In this document: positions 1 through 6,404 of the stretch, in pieces
How positions within the stretch are numbered: position 1 is the stretch's first letter
Layout of the letters: the number at the start of each line of letters is the position of its first letter
Assembly: GCA_946613735.1 (NCBI GenBank)
Contig: CAMOFS010000028.1
Location: forward strand, 1 to 9,923
Direction: 5' to 3'
Source of the DNA: an uncultured Lachnospiraceae bacterium
GTDB taxonomy: Bacteria; Bacillota_A; Clostridia; Lachnospirales; Lachnospiraceae
DNA: 9,923 nt
The notes under the pieces: generated by a model
What the model was told of the DNA's origin: nothing
Databases searched by the model: none
What the model saw: the letters and a program-made list of their open reading frames with translations, nothing else
Program-made: the position numbers and the translations under genes

Positions 1-1260
1 GTTTTATTGGTTTGCAGCCTGGGGATCCAGGGATATCTGCTGAGTGAGAACATGAAGGTCACTGCATATGTGGCGGATCAGCAGAGGAAGGAAGCGGAGG
101 CTTTAGAGCAGGAGAACACCTACCAGGAGGATGGGTTCAAGGTGGGTGAGCAGTATGAGATCCGCAGCACAAAGGCCATTTCTGATGCATATATATCCGG
201 TGATGAATCTCAGCTTTCCACTGAGGACAAGGAGACCCTCCAGATGGCCAAAAAGGTGCTGGACGAGGTCATAAAGGATGGTATGAGTAACTATGAAAAG
301 GAAGAAGCTGTCTATAAGTGGATGGTGAAAAACATAGGACAGGGAGCCAGTACCACGGTAACTCTGCCTACCCAGACAGGCGGGGATCAGTTCACTCCTC
401 ATGGTGTGCTCTCCGGCAGCGGAGCCGTATGCGTGGGATATGCCACCACCTTCAGGCTCTTTATGAATATGATGGGCATGGACTGCCACATTGTTCACAA
501 TGACTATCATTCCTGGGATCTCGTGCAGCTGGATGACGGCGAGTGGTATCATACCGACGTATACAGTGATGCGAATGCAGGCGCAAGTGAGCCCAGCTAC
601 CGCAATTTCAACATGAATGATTCATCTGCCCAGGTAGGGCATGACTGGGATCAGTCAGCACTTCCGGAGGCTAAGGGCCTTAAGTACACTGCCGCCAACC
701 AGAAGAAAAAGGACTTAAAGAAGATAGAGGATGTGCCTGCAGATCTTAAGAAGGGCTTTGATGAAGGAAAGCGGGTATTCTATTATCAGTTTGACAAGGT
801 AACTGAAAAGGATTATCCTGTGGCTGATTATATAGTATCCCAGCTCCAGTCAGCACTCTCGGCTACCGGTACCGATGGCTATGTGTCCGGATCCTGGTAC
901 TTTAACGAGGATGAGGCCAGGGGATACATCCTGGGACTGGTCGTGGAGACCTATGACGGGGCCGGCATGAGTGAGGCGGCTCAGGAGCTATCCGAAGACA
1001 GGCGCCAGGCTCTTACGGACGCCATTAACTCAGCCTTTGGCACGGAGATCGGCATTGATCCGTACTCCTATGGCACCTATGATGAGGGTATGGGAGATGG
1101 TGAGATGGCATACGGCGGTGATATGGGTGATGCGCCCGAAAGCTACGACAAAAATGTAGACAGTAAAGATTACCTTCCCTCTGAAGAGATCACCAAAACA
1201 GGGAATGGCGGGGAAGTAACGGAATCAACGAAATACTACACAGATGAGGACGGTGAATAA
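1..1260 (+). CDS. Transglutaminase-like extracytoplasmic protein (5'-partial)
   Basis: The reading frame is open to base 1, so the real start lies upstream and the TTG at 7 need not be the start. The first visible residues are hydrophobic and end in a Tyr-Leu-Leu-Ser-Glu-Asn stretch, as at the end of a membrane anchor or signal peptide. Numbering from the TTG, a transglutaminase core spans about residues 75-190. Its triad candidates are Cys142 in GAVCVGYA, His168 in YHSWDLVQL and Asp184 in WYHTDVYSD. In bacteria this fold is used by cysteine proteases, amidases and cross-linking enzymes at the cell surface, so the exact reaction cannot be read. Residues 240-330 form a second, unrecognised region. 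The last 70 or so residues are acidic and rich in Gly, Tyr, Met and Asp, probably disordered. The next gene starts one base after its stop, indicating one operon with the lipoprotein. The fold is fairly sure; the substrate is unknown. Confidence 0.85.
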   Translation, partial: VLLVCSLGIQGYLLSENMKVTAYVADQQRKEAEALEQENTYQEDGFKVGEQYEIRSTKAISDAYISGDESQLSTEDKETLQMAKKVLDEVIKDGMSNYEKEEAVYKWMVKNIGQGASTTVTLPTQTGGDQFTPHGVLSGSGAVCVGYATTFRLFMNMMGMDCHIVHNDYHSWDLVQLDDGEWYHTDVYSDANAGASEPSYRNFNMNDSSAQVGHDWDQSALPEAKGLKYTAANQKKKDLKKIEDVPADLKKGFDEGKRVFYYQFDKVTEKDYPVADYIVSQLQSALSATGTDGYVSGSWYFNEDEARGYILGLVVETYDGAGMSEAAQELSEDRRQALTDAINSAFGTEIGIDPYSYGTYDEGMGDGEMAYGGDMGDAPESYDKNVDSKDYLPSEEITKTGNGGEVTESTKYYTDEDGE

Positions 1261-1261
1261 A

Positions 1262-1774
1262 ATGAAAAGATTAATAGCTTTGCTTTTGGCCGGTGTAATG
1301 GCCCTTGGAGTTACAGCCTGCGGAGAGACAAGTCCCACAGCAGATGCTTCGGCAGTGGGCACCCTTATCCTTTCTGCAGACACCTCTCTTCCTGAGATGA
1401 CTGTGGTCACCTCGCAGGAGGACAATGCCGAGCTCAACTTTTCTACTCTTTGCGATGCGGATTACGGACTGGTGGACAGCTACTACTATGCCTATGCATC
1501 GGACGGTACGGCTCCTGAGGTTGCGGTAGTTACCACAAAAAAGGAGGCTGATAACGCCAAGGTAATGGAGGCCATCGTAAAGCATGTTGAGACCCGTCGC
1601 GGAACTATGGCGGAGTATTCGCCGGAGCAGGTGGAGCTGGTGACCAACTACACCTTGGTACGCCGGGGCCGTGTGATATGCTATATCGTCAGTGAAAAAC
1701 GCGGACTTTCCGAGACTGCATTTACCGGATACATGGATGCCATTGACAAGGCTCAGGAGTCTGATGGGAAGTAG
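1262..1774 (+). CDS. DUF4358-like lipoprotein
   Basis: A 170-residue protein starting MKRLIALLLAGVMALGVTAC: a positive N-terminus, a hydrophobic core and a lipobox ending in Cys20, so it should be lipid-anchored on the outer face of the membrane. I chose ATG 1262 over the in-frame ATG at 1244 because it gives a proper signal peptide and begins one base after the upstream stop; an AGGA at 1246-1249 can serve as SD. The mature part resembles the DUF4358 family, recognised from memory, a small alpha/beta domain of unknown function common in Lachnospiraceae. That family is often found beside DHHW-motif proteins and MBOAT acyltransferases. No catalytic motif is visible, and an accessory role in surface-polymer handling is inference. 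The 3' end overlaps the next gene by 11 bases, so the two are probably translationally coupled. Confidence 0.75.
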   Translation: MKRLIALLLAGVMALGVTACGETSPTADASAVGTLILSADTSLPEMTVVTSQEDNAELNFSTLCDADYGLVDSYYYAYASDGTAPEVAVVTTKKEADNAKVMEAIVKHVETRRGTMAEYSPEQVELVTNYTLVRRGRVICYIVSEKRGLSETAFTGYMDAIDKAQESDGK

Positions 1775-2870
1775 TTTTCACAAACTGCATACTGTTCTTT
1801 TCGCAGGCTTCCTCCTTTTGGGAGGGGGCCTGTGTGTGCTTCATGCACCCAGGGATTTTTCCGAAATGGAAAACAGGGTTCTGACCCATTTTCCTATAGT
1901 GACTTTTGACGGCGTCAAAAGAGGCGATGTACAACGTGACTTTGAGAAGGCCGCCGGAGACCAGATGATCGGACGGGATAGGTTTGTCCGGCTTGCCACA
2001 GGCACCAGATATCTGATGGGGGAGAGACAGATAGGCGATGTGTACATCGGGGATGATGGCAGATATCTGGAAAAGGTGACTGATGCTGATATATCCGAAA
2101 AGAGGCTTAATACCAATATCTCGGTAGTTGAAAAGCTGGCACAGGACCATCCGGGGATGAGGAGTACTGTGTTTTTGGCTCCCACCAATTCAGTCGTGGC
2201 CTCAGAGGCTTTGCCAAAGGGCGCCTATATATACGATGACAAAGAGGTCATAGATAAGATTAAAACAGGCCTTAATGATGCTTCGGTCATATATGAGCCG
2301 GACGCTTTTTTGCCTCAGGAGTACTTTTCAACGGACCACCACTGGAATACCTATGGTGCTCTAAGGGGAGCCGGAATGTATCTGGAGTCGGTGGGCATGG
2401 CTGCCCCCGCGGAGGGATATGAAATAAAAAAAGCTGACAAGCCCTTTTATGGCACGCTTTATTCAAAAGCGCCCCTTGCGGCCTGCCGGGGTGAGGACTT
2501 TTGTTATCCCGAGGGAGGATATGAGCCGGAGGTTACCATCGACGGAAAAAAGGGTTCTCTTTACGACCTCTCCTTCCTGGACAAAAAGGATAAGTACGCT
2601 GTGTATTTCGGCGGCAATTTTGGCAGGGTGGATGTCAAAAATTATGCGTCGGATAAAGAAGATACCCTTTTATTGGTAAAGGATTCCTTTGCCAATAGTG
2701 CCATTTTCTACCTGTACCCGGCATACAGCCGGATCATAATGATAGACCTGCGCTATTACAATGCTTCTTTTTCGCAGCTTCTTAAGGAGGAGAACCCCAA
2801 GGAGCTTGTGTTCTTCTATGAGATGTCTGACTTCTGCCAGGATGAAAACTTCAGCAAGTTGCTTAAATAG
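1764..2870 (+). CDS. DHHW-motif membrane-anchored protein (AlgX/AlgJ-like)
   Basis: A 368-residue protein with an N-terminal hydrophobic anchor at residues 9-27 and an otherwise extracytoplasmic body. Family marks are SEMENRVL at 33-40, the eponymous Asp-His-His-Trp at 191-194 in FSTDHHWNTYGA, and a KDSF turn at 306-309 after a hydrophobic strand. The layout matches the DHHW family, related to the SGNH-like AlgJ/AlgX/DltD group that works with MBOAT proteins to O-acylate exported polymers. In that group the Asp-His and Ser elements form the active site; here Asp191, His193 and Ser308 are the candidates. ATG 1764 is chosen because AGGAG lies four bases before it and the anchor follows at once. 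The open frame runs back to an ATG at 1692, but that extension lies wholly inside the lipoprotein gene. No MBOAT gene is in the window. The polymer and acyl donor are unknown. Confidence 0.82.
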   Translation: MGSSFHKLHTVLFAGFLLLGGGLCVLHAPRDFSEMENRVLTHFPIVTFDGVKRGDVQRDFEKAAGDQMIGRDRFVRLATGTRYLMGERQIGDVYIGDDGRYLEKVTDADISEKRLNTNISVVEKLAQDHPGMRSTVFLAPTNSVVASEALPKGAYIYDDKEVIDKIKTGLNDASVIYEPDAFLPQEYFSTDHHWNTYGALRGAGMYLESVGMAAPAEGYEIKKADKPFYGTLYSKAPLAACRGEDFCYPEGGYEPEVTIDGKKGSLYDLSFLDKKDKYAVYFGGNFGRVDVKNYASDKEDTLLLVKDSFANSAIFYLYPAYSRIIMIDLRYYNASFSQLLKEENPKELVFFYEMSDFCQDENFSKLLK

Positions 2871-2887
2871 CCAAGTTGTGCTACTAT
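2859..2887 (+). promoter_or_regulatory. Candidate extended -10 promoter for comF
   Basis: TTGCTT at 2859-2864 is followed after 17 bases by TACTAT at 2882-2887. The bases TGC directly before the -10 make an extended -10 (TGnTACTAT). The -35 matches consensus at 3 of 6 positions and the -10 at 4 of 6. Transcription would start near 2894, about 38 bases before the comF ATG. A small perfect hairpin, TTTGG-CTT-CCAAA at 2902-2914, would then lie in the leader just before the SD. No terminator separates this site from the upstream gene, so read-through is also possible. Confidence 0.35.
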
Positions 2888-2931
2888 TCCCTTAAGAGAG
2901 ATTTGGCTTCCAAAGTGATGCGGAGGCTTTG

Positions 2932-3654
2932 ATGAAGGAAAAGATAATAAGAGAGGCAAGGCGGATAGTCTTTCCTGCCAGATGTCCCGGTTGTGACGTG
3001 GTGATCCCGGACCGATTAAGGGAGCAGGTTTTTTGTGACACCTGCCTTCCTGAGGTACGACTGGTGGAGGGCAGGGTGTGTTTTCATTGCGGTAAGCCCA
3101 TTACCTCGCTGCACTCAGATCTGTGCCGGGACTGTGAGAGTGGTGGATCTGCACTGCTCCAGGGCAGGAGCCTGTTTTTATACACCGGCCCCATGAAGAC
3201 GGCTATGTACCGTTTCAAGTATTCCGGAAGACGGGTCTATGCGGCTGCTTTTGCCGGGCGGGCCTGTGATATCTATAGCCGGTGGTTTTTATCCGTAAAG
3301 CCTGACGTGATAGTTCCGGTTCCCATGTATGAAGACAAAACGAGGATCCGCGGATACAACCAGGCAGAGGTCTTTGCCAGGGAGCTTTCCGGGAGGCTTT
3401 CGGTGCCCGTTTTGCCGGATATTATTAGAAGAGTCAGAGATACAGTTCCACAAAAGGGATTAGATAAGGAAAAACGCCAAAAAAATCTCAAAAATGCTTT
3501 TAAAATAAGCCAAAGTGGTGTAAAATTTGAGTGTGCGCTGTTGGTTGATGATATTTATACCACCGGCACCACCGTTAACGAAGCGGCAAAGGTACTTAAT
3601 GAGGGATTAGGCTGCCGCGTGTTTTCGTTTTGCATTTGCGTAGGCGCCGATTAA
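2932..3654 (+). CDS. comF: ComF family phosphoribosyltransferase-like protein
   Basis: A 240-residue full-length ComF protein (ComFC in Bacillus, GntX-like in Gram-negatives). The N-terminus carries zinc-binding Cys pairs: Cys18/Cys21, Cys35/Cys38, Cys50/Cys53 and Cys65/Cys68. A type I phosphoribosyltransferase domain follows, with RIRGYNQ at 138-144 and the PRPP-binding motif VDDIYTTGTT at 205-214. In competent bacteria ComFC acts in the cytoplasm on incoming single-stranded DNA during transformation; the family is also kept in species not known to be transformable. ATG 2932 is preferred to the adjoining TTG 2929 because CGGAGG at 2921-2926 sits five bases away. The yvyF-like gene follows after 22 bases, as in Bacillus subtilis. 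The helicase ComFA is not seen upstream, where surface-protein genes lie instead. Confidence 0.93.
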   Translation: MKEKIIREARRIVFPARCPGCDVVIPDRLREQVFCDTCLPEVRLVEGRVCFHCGKPITSLHSDLCRDCESGGSALLQGRSLFLYTGPMKTAMYRFKYSGRRVYAAAFAGRACDIYSRWFLSVKPDVIVPVPMYEDKTRIRGYNQAEVFARELSGRLSVPVLPDIIRRVRDTVPQKGLDKEKRQKNLKNAFKISQSGVKFECALLVDDIYTTGTTVNEAAKVLNEGLGCRVFSFCICVGAD

Positions 3655-3676
3655 TCTAGTGGGAGGGTTTTGATTT

Positions 3677-4081
3677 ATGGATGTTCGAAATTGCAGGAAC
3701 TGCGGCAGGATGTTCAATTACCTTGGCGGACCATCTGTTTGCCCCATTTGTCGAGAAAGCGCAGAGAAGAGCTTTGAAAAGGTAAGAGATTATATCCGGG
3801 AGAATCCGCATGCCAACATTCAGCAGATCTCTGAGGAGTGTGAGGTTTCCGTGCAGCAGATCAACCAGTGGGTCAGGGAAGAGCGACTGGAGTTTTCAAA
3901 GGACTCACCTATCATGCTTGAATGCGAGAGCTGTGGAGACCCTATCAGGACAGGACGCTACTGCGAGAAGTGCAAGAACAGTATGGCAAATAATCTCACA
4001 TCTGCGTTTAAAAAGGAGCAGACGCCTCCGCCTGTTGCCCAAAAGATGCATGAGTCGGATAAGATGAGATTCAAGAGATAA
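3677..4081 (+). CDS. yvyF: YvyF-like flagellar-region protein (TIGR03826 type)
   Basis: A 134-residue protein with two zinc ribbons around a helix-turn-helix. Cys6/Cys9 and Cys22/Cys25 form the first knuckle, Cys83/Cys86 and Cys96/Cys99 the second. Residues about 45-72 (NIQQISEECEVSVQQINQWVREERL) read as a DNA-binding type helix-turn-helix. This arrangement, size and position right after comF match YvyF, a protein of the comF-flgM region in Bacillus. Its biochemical role is unclear; a regulatory role in flagellar expression is suggested by family context only. GGGAGGG at 3661-3667 lies nine bases before the ATG. No flgM, flgN, flgK or flgL follows: a terminator ends the unit five bases after the stop. 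The tail (residues 110-134) is polar and probably disordered. Confidence 0.82.
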   Translation: MDVRNCRNCGRMFNYLGGPSVCPICRESAEKSFEKVRDYIRENPHANIQQISEECEVSVQQINQWVREERLEFSKDSPIMLECESCGDPIRTGRYCEKCKNSMANNLTSAFKKEQTPPPVAQKMHESDKMRFKR

Positions 4082-4085
4082 TTAT

Positions 4086-4117
4086 AAGCCGCCGCCTCAT
4101 TTTGCGGCGGCTTTTTT
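4086..4117 (+). terminator. Intrinsic terminator after yvyF
   Basis: A perfect 10-bp stem pairs AAGCCGCCGC (4086-4095) with GCGGCGGCTT (4104-4113) around an eight-base loop, and a run of six T starts at 4112. The GC-rich stem plus U-run is a textbook intrinsic terminator for the comF-yvyF unit. The complementary strand offers only a short A/T stretch on the other side, so it reads best in the + direction. It lies only 13 bases before the ATG of the following membrane protein. Confidence 0.93.
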
Positions 4118-4130
4118 AAGAGATAAGGAT

Positions 4131-4571
4131 ATGCTTAGTGAAAAGCGGGTCATCCAGATGACGAGGATGGCCATGGACGAGAAAAAAGACGCCAGGTATT
4201 ATGTGCCGGTGGCCAATATTTCCAAAAAAGACTACATAGGCGCCTATGGTGTTGTGGCATTTATCATAGGCACTATTACCTATGCGGCGATTTTTTTGGG
4301 TGTTATGGCCGTTCTTTTCAATACGGTCATAGTGAACGTGGACGAGACCCTGGTTCTTTTGGTGGCGGTTTTGGCGGTCATCGGATATCTGTTCCATTTG
4401 TTCTTTTACATCTTTTTTTCCAGACGCCGGGCAGCCAAGCGCTACAAGATCGGCAGGGAGGCGCTTGAGCGAAGGATAGCATCTATCAAAAAGCTTGAGG
4501 AGATATATGTAGAGGAAGAGGAGAACCGATCTCCCACGATATCCATGGAGGATATGGAGGATTTGATTTGA
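4131..4571 (+). CDS. Small two-helix membrane protein, unknown function
   Basis: I do not recognise a named family. The 146 residues comprise a basic cytosolic N-terminus (1-35), transmembrane helices at about 38-66 and 73-97 joined by a short loop, then a strongly basic patch (RRRAAKRYK) and a charged helical tail (about 104-128) that could form a short coiled coil, ending in an acidic stretch. Both ends should face the cytoplasm. The start is uncertain. ATG 4131 has AAGGA only one base before it, while ATG 4173 has AGGA at a normal distance of five bases. I keep 4131 because the N-terminus (MLSEKRVIQMTRMAM) resembles Lachnospiraceae proteins I remember. Its stop overlaps the TTG start of the next membrane protein by four bases, so the two are probably coupled and may form a complex. 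Confidence 0.72.
   Translation: MLSEKRVIQMTRMAMDEKKDARYYVPVANISKKDYIGAYGVVAFIIGTITYAAIFLGVMAVLFNTVIVNVDETLVLLVAVLAVIGYLFHLFFYIFFSRRRAAKRYKIGREALERRIASIKKLEEIYVEEEENRSPTISMEDMEDLI
4556..4570 (+). promoter_or_regulatory. SD site selecting a TTG start
   Basis: GGAGG at 4556-4560 lies seven bases before TTG 4568-4570, and this TTG overlaps the upstream stop TGA as TTGA. The in-frame ATG at 4580 has no SD at a usable distance. The spacing therefore supports a TTG start and translational coupling of the two membrane proteins. Confidence 0.7.
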
Positions 4572-5527
4572 CTTTTTTCATGAAGCTGCGTGAGCAGACC
4601 AGGAATTTCATAATGACCCACGAGGTATGGATGGACAGGATCTTTAAGGCGGTGATCACTCTTATTGCCCTGGAGGTCATATCAAAAAGCTTCGGCTACT
4701 CCGAGGTTTTGTCACATCTGTGGATGCACATAGTCATAGCGCTGCTGTGTTCCCTTGTGCCGGTAAGTGCCATGGCTCTGGTGGTGGAGATCTTTTTGAT
4801 ACTGGAGCTTTTGTCACTGTCCAGGTTAGTGGCACTGGTGGCAGCCATCTTTTTCGTGGTGTCCTATGTACTTTGTGGAGTCTATCACGGCCGGGGTTAT
4901 CAGAACCTGGCGGGAGTTACCGTGGCATACCAGCTTCACGTGCCCTACCTGCTTCCCCTGGAGTCGGGACTTTTGGAGAATGCCAATGAGGTGACCACCG
5001 TTATCTGCGGTGCCACCATTTCATATTATTTAAAAAGCGTAAAGGATCACGCATCACAGCTTTTGGATTCCAAGGATTCCATATCCGTTTTGGATATACT
5101 CACGGAGGGCCTGGTCACCAATGTAATGTTTTATGTATACCTTACTGCGCTGGTGGTAATGTTTTTGGTGGTGTACAGCATCCGTAATCTCAATATCGCC
5201 CACTCTTGGCTTATCGCCGTGGCAGTGGGAGTGGTGACGGAGTCATTGATCCTTTTGGCGGGCTACCTTTTGACGGCCCGTACATCCCAGATACCATGGC
5301 TTATCGGTGGCAATCTCATTACCCTTGCCATCGGCTTTGCCACCAACTATCTGGTGCTGGATCTGGATTATAACCGGGCACAAAAGGTTCAGTTTGAGGA
5401 TGACGAATACTATTATTACGTGACGGCGGTTCCCAAGATCCGCCTTACGGAGGAATCAAAGGAGATAAAAAAGATAACGACACAGGACACCACACAGTTA
5501 GGAAAGGGCGGAAGATCTTTTGAGTGA
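4568..5527 (+). CDS. Polytopic membrane protein, unknown, upstream of cdaA
   Basis: A 319-residue integral membrane protein with no motif I can tie to a known transporter or enzyme. Hydrophobic segments lie at about 26-42, 52-80, 84-106, 175-203, 212-236 and 242-264, giving five or six membrane helices. A polar loop (about 108-170) separates two halves. The last 55 residues are charged and should be cytosolic; they begin with NRAQKVQFEDDEYYYYVTAV, an acidic and Tyr-rich stretch that resembles tails of related Lachnospiraceae proteins I remember. The TTG start is supported by a good SD. The 3' end overlaps cdaA by eight bases. The position between a small membrane protein and the membrane-bound cyclase CdaA suggests a role in c-di-AMP synthesis, sensing or cell-wall homeostasis, but that is context only. 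Confidence 0.8.
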   Translation: MTFFMKLREQTRNFIMTHEVWMDRIFKAVITLIALEVISKSFGYSEVLSHLWMHIVIALLCSLVPVSAMALVVEIFLILELLSLSRLVALVAAIFFVVSYVLCGVYHGRGYQNLAGVTVAYQLHVPYLLPLESGLLENANEVTTVICGATISYYLKSVKDHASQLLDSKDSISVLDILTEGLVTNVMFYVYLTALVVMFLVVYSIRNLNIAHSWLIAVAVGVVTESLILLAGYLLTARTSQIPWLIGGNLITLAIGFATNYLVLDLDYNRAQKVQFEDDEYYYYVTAVPKIRLTEESKEIKKITTQDTTQLGKGGRSFE

Positions 5528-6404
5528 GTCATTCAACAATCTCAACACGTTTTTGGGGGATTACTTTAATCTGAGTATCCCTCATTTCCATATCATAGAT
5601 GGTGTGGAAATAGTGCTGATCGCTATGTTTTTCTATATGATCCTGGTGTGGATCAAGGACACCAGAGCCTATATGCTCCTTCGAGGGATCATCATAGTGG
5701 TGGTATTTTTCATAGTGGCAGCCCTACTCCAGATGAACACCATCCTGTGGCTGGGAGAAAAGCTGGTCAGTGCAGGACTGATCGCATTGATCGTGGTATT
5801 CCAGCCTGAGCTTCGTGCGGCCTTAGAGAGGCTGGGACGATCCAATTGGATGAACCGCCTGATACCCGTGGTGGCAGGCAAGGACGTGGGCAAGAGGTTT
5901 TCCGACAGGACACTCCATGACCTGGTCAAGGCCAGCTACGAGATGGGAGCTGTAAAGACAGGAGCCCTTATCGTAGTGGAAAAGGAGGTTCAGCTCACGG
6001 AGTATGAGCGTACCGGTATAGAGGTGGACGCACTTTTGTCCAGGCAGCTTTTGATCAATATCTTCGAAAAGAACACACCGCTTCATGACGGTGCCATCAT
6101 AGTAAGGGGAGACAGAGTGGTATCTGCCACCTGTTATCTGCCCCTGACGGATTCCATGATGCTTTCCAAGGAGCTGGGAACCAGGCACAGGGCTGCAGTG
6201 GGTATCAGTGAGGTAAGCGACAGTGTTACCATAGTGGTGTCCGAGGAGACCGGTAAGGTTTCGGTCGCCACTGAAAACAGACTGATAAGAGATGTGGATG
6301 CGGGAGAGCTGACAGAGATACTTACACGGCTCCAGAATCCTGCTGAGCCTGCGGAAAAGCGCAGCTTCTTCAAACGATTCGGAAGGAGGGTGCAGAGTAA
6401 ATGA
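5520..6404 (+). CDS. cdaA: Diadenylate cyclase CdaA
   Basis: The protein (294 residues) makes the second messenger c-di-AMP from two ATP at the membrane. Three N-terminal transmembrane helices lie at about 28-44, 53-70 and 80-94. The DAC domain covers about 100-255, with the catalytic Asp-Gly-Ala at 190-192 (NTPLHDGAIIV) and the Arg-His-Arg at 222-224 (ELGTRHRAAVGISE). The run SDSVTIVVSEETGKVSVA further confirms the CdaA (YbbP/DacA) subtype rather than DisA. All key residues are present, so it should be active. The start is TTG 5520, with GGAAG five bases upstream; the next in-frame Met is inside helix 1. It overlaps the upstream gene by eight bases and cdaR by four (ATGA). The c-di-AMP product controls potassium and osmolyte transport and wall homeostasis in Firmicutes. 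Confidence 0.96.
   Translation: MSESFNNLNTFLGDYFNLSIPHFHIIDGVEIVLIAMFFYMILVWIKDTRAYMLLRGIIIVVVFFIVAALLQMNTILWLGEKLVSAGLIALIVVFQPELRAALERLGRSNWMNRLIPVVAGKDVGKRFSDRTLHDLVKASYEMGAVKTGALIVVEKEVQLTEYERTGIEVDALLSRQLLINIFEKNTPLHDGAIIVRGDRVVSATCYLPLTDSMMLSKELGTRHRAAVGISEVSDSVTIVVSEETGKVSVATENRLIRDVDAGELTEILTRLQNPAEPAEKRSFFKRFGRRVQSK

Noticed and set aside
1692..1763. Upstream in-frame extension of the DHHW protein
   Set aside because: It runs inside the lipoprotein gene, puts 24 unlikely residues before the membrane anchor, and ATG 1764 has an AGGAG four bases upstream.
4082..4130. c-di-AMP (ydaO-type) or other riboswitch before the cda cluster
   Set aside because: The gap is 49 bases and is filled mostly by the terminator hairpin; there is no room for such an aptamer.
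5081..5097. ATATCC/GGATAT inverted repeat with a five-base loop
   Set aside because: It lies inside the coding part of the membrane protein, with no T-run; a six-base palindrome at this spacing is expected by chance.
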